Part shown: positions 61,201 to 64,000 of the stretch, piece by piece
How the letters are laid out: each line of letters starts with the position of its first letter
Position numbering within the stretch: the first letter of the stretch is position 1
Source of the DNA: a virus
IMG/VR virus record: IMGVR_UViG_3300027708_000072
Location: 1-64,000 of that record
Direction: 5' to 3' (one strand)
DNA: 64,000 nucleotides
Program-made: the position numbers and the translations under genes
The notes under the pieces: generated by a model
What the model saw: only the letters and a program-made list of their open reading frames with translations
What the model was told of the DNA's origin: nothing
Database searches by the model: none

Positions 61201-64000
61201 TTGCGGTTTGGCTAGTACTTACTGACCATGTTGTGCCGGAACCGCCTGTGATATATGTTCCTTCTAATACTGAACCGCCAGATAATAGCATGCCTATTTC
61301 AACTGGAGACCCTGATGAACTTGTAAATGTTAACGTATTTCCACTAATAGTTCCTGAAGGGACCGTAGCAGTTGTACAAGTAGATACTTGCTGAATATTA
61401 ACTACCCAATTTAATCCGCTACCACCGGTTACAGTGGTGCCGGCTAGAACTGAACCTCCACTTAATACCACGCCTGCTGTTAATGCAGTACCTGTATAGG
61501 TAGAGAATGATAGCAAATTTCCAATAATGGTTGCATTTGTTTGTGTAGCGGTTATTGTGACCGGCGAGGATATTGTTTGTGTTATATTAACTGTCCAAGT
61601 TGTTCCCGACCCGTATAATAATTTAGTTCCGCTGGCTACTCCACCATTAGTCAATACCATTCCTGCTACAACCGGGTCTCCTCCTGTAACTGCATCAAAT
61701 GTCAGTGTTATTCCATTTATAACTGCATTGTACAGTGTGGCAACTCCTCCAATTAATGAAGTGACTACGCCCGATAATGTTGCAGTACCTTTTGAAATAA
61801 TTGCTCCGGTAAATGTAGAAGGAGCATCTAAACTTGGATTTGTTAACTGCATTCCAGGTTTGATTTTTTCATATAATGTTGCAGTAATTTGTTTATTTTT
61901 AACAGAAAGAGGATTATTGATATTCCATATTTTGCCAGAACCGCTAACAATATAGATGTTTTCAGAAATACCTTCACCGGATAGTATCATGCCTGGAATC
62001 ACTGGGGAACCGGCAATTTCTTCTGCTGTGATAACTGTACCAGAAATAGAACCAACAATTTTCGTAACAATATTATTTTGCCCGGCTGTAATACTACTAA
62101 TAGTTAATACGTTAGCTGATAAAGTTGAAACAACTGTTGCTTTGTTAATTTCTGTAATATATGTTCCAGATGCAAATGCATTTGGAATAGTTGGTGAAAA
62201 TAAGTTATGACCTATTTGAAAATTATCTATCGTAGTAACAGGAACAACAATCTCGCCAACAAGAGCGCCTGACGTAGTTGCTTGAGAAATATTAAAAGTT
62301 AAACCTCTTCCTGATGCAGTTGTTGTTGTTAAAATATCGGTTCCGGTGTTTGCTCCTGCAAAACTTATTGGCAACCAATAATTGGTATTTGCTGGTGATT
62401 GATTTTGTACATCAACAATAGCAACATAATTAGTACCACCGTACGTCATAGTATCGCCTATTTTGTATGCGATTCCAGAACTATAAGTTGTAGTCGACCA
62501 TGTTGTATGTAATACAGCACCTTGCCCTAATGGATTTACTACAGTAATAGTATCGCCAACTTTATAATTTTGACCGCGTTCTCTTACTGTTACTGTTTGA
62601 ATTACACCATTAGAGTTTACTAATCCGTCTACAATTAATCCAGTACCCGAACCGTTTGTAGTAGTTAGATTTTGAAGTTGGGTAATTGGAAAACTATTAA
62701 CGCCGGATCTAAAGCCCCAGCCGCCAACTAAAGAAGATGTGTTAAATGATGAAACTCCATTTGTTGTAGTTGCTGGTGTTATTTGTTGAGTAGCTCCGGT
62801 AATTGTTTGAAATACTGTATAAACACTACTATCGTTCAATCGATAAATGTATACAAATCCTGCATAAGGAGCACCAATAACTAATATAGAACTATCTTGT
62901 GTTGCTGACAGGGTTAGTCCAAATCCAAGACTAGTACCATTAGTAACACTAATGCCGGGTCGATTCAATACCCATCGATCTGCTGTGCTTGCTATTGCTA
63001 GGGCCGGCCCACCATCGAATTCTGTAGTATTAGATGCTAGATATCCAGTGGATGCATTTCCTGCATCGTATGTAGCTGTAACATTTGCACTAGCATTATC
63101 GCCGTCTGCATCTAATACAGATTTAATAGCAGTAGTTCCTAAACCAGCAATAAACTTAATTTCAAATACAGTTGCTTGTGTTCCGTAATTTGTATTACCT
63201 ATAGATCCAACAAACAATCTACTATCACTAAAAGTCAAACTAGAACCAAATTGTTGACCAGTTATATTATCGCCACTAGTGATTGTAAACAAATATAAAA
63301 ACTCGTTATATGCATTTTTTTGATACAGACTAACTGCGCCAGTTAGTGTGCTAGTCGAATTTGTTCCAGATATATCGCATAGGATATTTCCGTTTGCGGC
63401 TACTCGTGTGGCCAATTTGCCAGCTCGAGGAGTACCAATTGCTAAAAATTCGCCGTCGGCACTAATCGCCATAGTTTCAGCAAACGTATCTGGAAGATTT
63501 GGATCTTGGCCAAATTCATACTGCGACATGAATGGTCGCTTGATAATTTGTCTAAAAATCCACTGAGCACCTTGTTTTGCATAGACAATTGCTTCGCCAA
63601 CTTGCGTTGCAACTACGGCAACAGTGCCTTCTATATCAGTTACCACAACACGGCCGTGGGCTTGATCTTGTATAGGATAAGGTTTTCTAATTTCGTGCGG
63701 AGTGTATACCGGATTTAATTCTAAAGTAGACCATTTTCCAGCACCATTATCATCTATCCAAATTTTATCTTTAACTTGTGTATAAGTTTTAATAACGGTG
63801 TTTGCATCGTCGATTGACGATACCCTTACAGGGTATAAATTAAAAATTTCTAAATTAGATTTGATATCATCGGCAGTTGGCCACTCGGCAGTTGGCGTAA
63901 ACGACGAAGCATCTAATGTAACTGATTTTAAATCAACTTCTTTAATTTTATAAAACCCTGCAAATGCTACTTGTTTAAGACCAATATAATATCCAACAAT
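52271..64000 (-). CDS. Giant multidomain tail or baseplate protein, 5' end beyond window
   Basis: At least 3909 residues. The frame is open to the window edge, so the start lies outside. In order: FG-GAP-like beta-propeller repeats (ISADGEFLAIGTPRAG, SSILVIGAPYAGFVYIYRLN, SQDGNYLAVGSPLYSG); a block of tandem Ig-like modules (G-x-x-L-S-G-G-x-V-x-x-GT-x-I-x-x-GSGTxW-x-V); Y-x3-P-x-V-x-I-x-GxG repeats; a helical domain (ILNCLKDNILTDTLKQNYLD, FFASVRYAHSEQTYIDWAFK, INEVVPYKTTVREY); three YYVKEII modules; and near the end RTVYKRLNLYKQNILTQDLYYYDKEI, GIVEINGERIEYF and LRRGTLGTG. The last parts recur in giant structural proteins of T4-like environmental phages. Function is probably host contact or tail assembly. 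Confidence 0.8.
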   Translation of the reverse strand: MVGYYIGLKQVAFAGFYKIKEVDLKSVTLDASSFTPTAEWPTADDIKSNLEIFNLYPVRVSSIDDANTVIKTYTQVKDKIWIDDNGAGKWSTLELNPVYTPHEIRKPYPIQDQAHGRVVVTDIEGTVAVVATQVGEAIVYAKQGAQWIFRQIIKRPFMSQYEFGQDPNLPDTFAETMAISADGEFLAIGTPRAGKLATRVAANGNILCDISGTNSTSTLTGAVSLYQKNAYNEFLYLFTITSGDNITGQQFGSSLTFSDSRLFVGSIGNTNYGTQATVFEIKFIAGLGTTAIKSVLDADGDNASANVTATYDAGNASTGYLASNTTEFDGGPALAIASTADRWVLNRPGISVTNGTSLGFGLTLSATQDSSILVIGAPYAGFVYIYRLNDSSVYTVFQTITGATQQITPATTTNGVSSFNTSSLVGGWGFRSGVNSFPITQLQNLTTTNGSGTGLIVDGLVNSNGVIQTVTVRERGQNYKVGDTITVVNPLGQGAVLHTTWSTTTYSSGIAYKIGDTMTYGGTNYVAIVDVQNQSPANTNYWLPISFAGANTGTDILTTTTASGRGLTFNISQATTSGALVGEIVVPVTTIDNFQIGHNLFSPTIPNAFASGTYITEINKATVVSTLSANVLTISSITAGQNNIVTKIVGSISGTVITAEEIAGSPVIPGMILSGEGISENIYIVSGSGKIWNINNPLSVKNKQITATLYEKIKPGMQLTNPSLDAPSTFTGAIISKGTATLSGVVTSLIGGVATLYNAVINGITLTFDAVTGGDPVVAGMVLTNGGVASGTKLLYGSGTTWTVNITQTISSPVTITATQTNATIIGNLLSFSTYTGTALTAGVVLSGGSVLAGTTVTGGSGLNWVVNIQQVSTCTTATVPSGTISGNTLTFTSSSGSPVEIGMLLSGGSVLEGTYITGGSGTTWSVSTSQTATCTQATLQAFLNDAQINGTTLTFTSSTGVALFSGMVLSGTGVIAGTYVVSGSDTEWVVSTLQTVVPTFITGTPVVLTASGTVTGSILLGQQVSGGGAAANTTIIASGTGEGKAGTYYVTPAQTVSSFSATSRYIYSSPTIISGISLTGAIISGTTLTFSGITGGNPQIGMLVTGSNVVPGTTIVSGASTNWQVSISQAVSNTTLLLTGTGTGGTGTYIVDQVLPTNITVTTAISLVVNTGLANTLTGGSEVTSLRISNAGYGYAVGDKVTFNRSSGSGIITVNVGTVTRNASINVATLTDGSIIKDAAQFGTSVKISQDGNYLAVGSPLYSGATVNEGQVLIYSNNKNIGNTYSLYQEIESPHAESGDLFGTKVDFSDNDKTLAIYSPGADTFTPTTFDADQITSRTRTGEPTTFDSGALEFKELTLNAGRIDIYDKYLTKWISGEYLSSSNKSTDGFGQSFAIAKNAILVGAPHATDILNDKQQNISIEEINSGKVYSYEKIAGTYSWKSIHNQTDLIDLNKIKQVFLYNKTTNKLVRYLDIIDPILGKIAGTAEQEIDYKTYYDPAIYSTGPSTVNVDVGSAWAEKQVGKLWWDLRTAKFVDNHSEDLVYRNSVLNTLATGATIDVYEWVKTTFKPTDWKLQADTTTGLTKGISGLPLYLDSYSVVQTYNTLSQSFQNTYYFWVKNKTLTPDIEGRTTSANSVSELISNPRGRNYPFVVVTGTNSFSLVNCQNLLKGSDVVLGIEYWTVENTTQNTHAQWKLIDNNPNTILPSVIEQKWFDSLCGKDQADRPVPDLNLPAKLRYGIESRPRQGMFINAFEALKEFTERVNKILIIEQITEQKNISALESYDIAPYKFLGEYDTVVDTEAELRIIAVSTAKSAVVIPVIQNGSITGIKIISAGSGYANAPEIKIIGAGTGAKLTAVIDIAGQIIGAKITSGGKGYTSSTTLSIRPFSALVNSDSIANGNWSIYSYETNNITQTKSWVRVKTQSYDTRNYWESVDWYASGFNQFSVIDFAIDTFAEIGTLNPVVGQTVKVRIAGSKGWQLLYCYSLVDSIDWTQRYKVVGIENGTIQLSQKLYNFQNNNIGFDGSTYDSIGYDFTASRELRIILNCLKDNILTDTLKQNYLDLFFASVRYAHSEQTYIDWAFKTSFVKAQHNVGNLKQTITYKNDNLPDFQDYINEVVPYKTTVREYVSNYTSIDNSSSVVTDFDLPSVFQPGKNQNISASIKNGVIVSNNDIIKSYPWKHWLDNIGYQITSVVITNNGTNYVSEPTVRILSDSGTGAQARAFIANGKVTRILLLNPGSGYLSAPTIVIDGGGSSTSALATAVAIIGKGLVRSSLIKMKFDRITDQYYIIQLNETQAFEGTGGKTNFALTWAPDIKINSATVKLNGVSALRDSYTISTVKSTSKGYTSYSGLIKFKTAPLAGVVVTVDYLKDIDLLNASDRIQYFYNPGTGQLGKNLNQLMTGVDYGGVVVTGLDYSTPQGWSSVGYMQDLWDSYENVYNDYIVTIDADTVVTRVFELPYVPEVLTSVNIYYQPVISNTYISDGAKTIYSFSLKFNLIDSVIVTLDKLVAGVTRTITATSTEVINITQTINGFNYLKGSTANLSVNKPITFITGTFGGFISNQIYYVKEIIDVGTFTVASSVGGSVFTVNSALGTMQMRYGTSSNYLTGSTLNLYVGLPFQVNGTLFGGLVEKTTYYVKEIINSTTFTISDTSGGDIFPLVSAQGTMALQQVAASPQLILSLNNTTGLKIGDVATCNIAGAIADGTKIEKIINSTTLLLSNILYGDILAGINIRFVRTLIAPSNFRYITNNSLQLSEAPAAGANITISATNDPVRLDDENFTKQWIISKTEVSSNTITTITPITFKVGDLITFTGTTFGNINSNTPYYVKDVIDNRTFKISATSQLATEFKLINATGSCVAKSSGNQLAVMPTFLADGYSNIITIPNTYTMKVGDLIIFRKSTSDGAVAVNENDFDTALDGGTLVYDSATGLDPADIILDGDGFVTETTGGGPEELVNGQVVDAVAIKVFDRPSDGSASIKVLSYIANGVNKKFGLEQFPNSSDAVYVKVNSNILTTGTDYYLDYPNKQVVIRTAPAAGSIVTIHSFGFNGTNILDVDYFVANGSTKEFITKAPYLDTAFTYVAYLDGVPIQPTLFKTDSTYDSPNRIGFRFSIAPNKFSVLNYLIVSGNQQTFSIFKNEKLPTNGSTTYTLSSTIGSSLPLETSIIVRANQLILSGPNTSYFTISGNNYGYTLNPLATQAYSISTTDITVYADGNLLKISTDYTVDTAGVTININKRVYSTYKGKRLIVNVKSAQDYYIVGNTISFNTPYTSDDYVEIVSAYKHDILQIQRTRTKATNNLQFSQATSTYYKYVGVLGGRIELASAISLESQLLVTKNKRLLTNGVDYKINPDLSSISLDIPIAINDEFETIIFAGTPIQPGLSYMQFKDILNRTVYKRLNLYKQNILTQDLYYYDKEIFVKDAGNFDKPNSALNKPGIVEINGERIEYFTIKNNTTLGQLRRGTLGTGIPTVHGSGSRVQDIGPSETIPYIDTFKTETVLVDGVGVDMIIPLSFVPSKSTAWTVSPDNFSLFSGSTIYKFISKTGTGPYLVAFAIAKQKTAPAIDKLLLVSNNANKLYNGYCSISSADISQQFSIIPTTINNFTAVGNALSVTFTIPMQTIAPTINCYYVISGAVPIQYNGAWLCTTSSTTTITLSITNNYGVFSTLPKLIESTNTVTVTYTSDPGTYASSQITTISAPDYGQADEIEVFVGGYDDSTIWTSDTVFYEDQIITVNSQIYRIITTHKSGKTFNSAVTTLDADGLTIATGVSASSVRTYFVGSTRLRKKPFSVYNVENGPTSPEADVSFKADFAVDGINAELVLNNKLSPGTAVTIIRKVGQSWTENGDSLQNSQTKIAKFITAVPGVWITSNRITSTQAGTTTATVTLDSVNGTFDNDTTTFDQGN
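55400..56400 (-). repeat. Three YYVKEII repeat modules in the giant protein
   Basis: Three diverged copies of a module of about 55 residues, each with GTxFGGxx, YYVK[ED][IV]I[DN], TFxIS and an [AG]xGTM-like end. They lie at roughly 55400-55580, 55990-56160 and 56190-56400. Boundaries are approximate. Confidence 0.7.
60590..62040 (-). repeat. Six or seven tandem Ig-like modules in the giant protein
   Basis: Consecutive diverged modules of about 45-65 residues, each with ISGTTLTF, then a GMxLSGG, a GTxIxGGSGTxW and a V-x-x-x-Q-T end. Boundaries are approximate. They likely form an extended rod of beta-sandwich domains. Confidence 0.75.

Noticed and set aside
60891-63718. Plus-strand open frames opposite the giant gene
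   Set aside because: They mirror the repeated beta modules of the minus-strand protein and have no start signals.
1-64000. tRNA genes, CRISPR arrays, insertion sequences, integrase or attachment sites
   Set aside because: None seen. Gaps between genes are all under 100 bases and leave no room for a tRNA cluster; no transposase-like or integrase-like protein was found.

Overview
This window is a stretch of a large, tailed, T4-superfamily (myovirus-type) phage genome. The evidence is a gp43-type family B DNA polymerase, a gp45-like sliding clamp, a DsbA-like small DNA-binding protein, a T4 RNase H/FEN-type nuclease, ThyX, tail-collar and glycine-rich tail fibre genes, and a set of small conserved genes known mainly from environmental myophages. 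The DNA is AT-rich, and coding is very dense: most start and stop codons overlap (ATGA, GTGA, TAATG) and no non-coding stretch reaches 100 bases. The host is probably a Gram-negative bacterium. A gene resembling the BPSL0761 family hints at a beta-proteobacterium, and the overall gene set resembles freshwater or marine metagenomic phages. I saw no tRNA genes, CRISPR arrays or insertion sequences.

Layout. Plus strand, 1-36715. A 5'-truncated ClpA-like unfoldase opens the window. A virion-interior module follows (2089-11193). Several of its products start with a short peptide like the T4 capsid-targeting sequence and carry candidate gp21-type (L/I)-x-E cleavage sites. It includes a KxDG nucleotidyltransferase-like protein, an HxGH adenylyltransferase, a Dps ferritin and a 946-residue protein with a membrane segment. 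The replication block (11273-15990) holds dsbA-like, polymerase and clamp genes, with a truncated UDP-sugar dehydrogenase between the last two. After it come a TGT/DpdA-like base-exchange enzyme, a sugar-type oxidoreductase pair, a GT-B glycosyltransferase, a cupin, and many small unknown genes with folE, queE, a phosphoribosyltransferase, a 2OG-Fe(II) oxygenase and RNase H. The arm ends with a MoxR ATPase, a metallopeptidase-VWA protein and thyX.

Minus strand, 64000-36663 (transcribed right to left). First comes a giant structural gene of at least 3909 codons that runs off the right edge. Next are a 781-residue fibre, a conserved virion protein, three paralogous fibre proteins (one with a tail-collar domain), and two paralogous fibre or adhesin proteins (one with a long polyglycine C-terminus). 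Last is an operon of one small conserved gene, four GT-A-like or related glycosyltransferases and one unknown gene. The two arms converge and overlap at thyX.

Functional picture. FolE, QueE and a TGT-family enzyme suggest that the phage puts a 7-deazaguanine base into its DNA; queD and queC are not in this window. By eye I could not find a single GCAGC or GCTGC in the 64 kb, although GCAG and GCTG followed by A, G or T are common. This complete avoidance of GCWGC also explains why Ala-Ala pairs are written GCG-GCx or GCC-GCx and why NotI octamers are unusually frequent. Two promoter types are visible: sigma70-like TTGACN-N17-TATAAT sites before clamp, folE, moxR, the VWA gene and the glycosyltransferase operon, and a GATAAATA motif before several virion and small genes that could be the late promoter.
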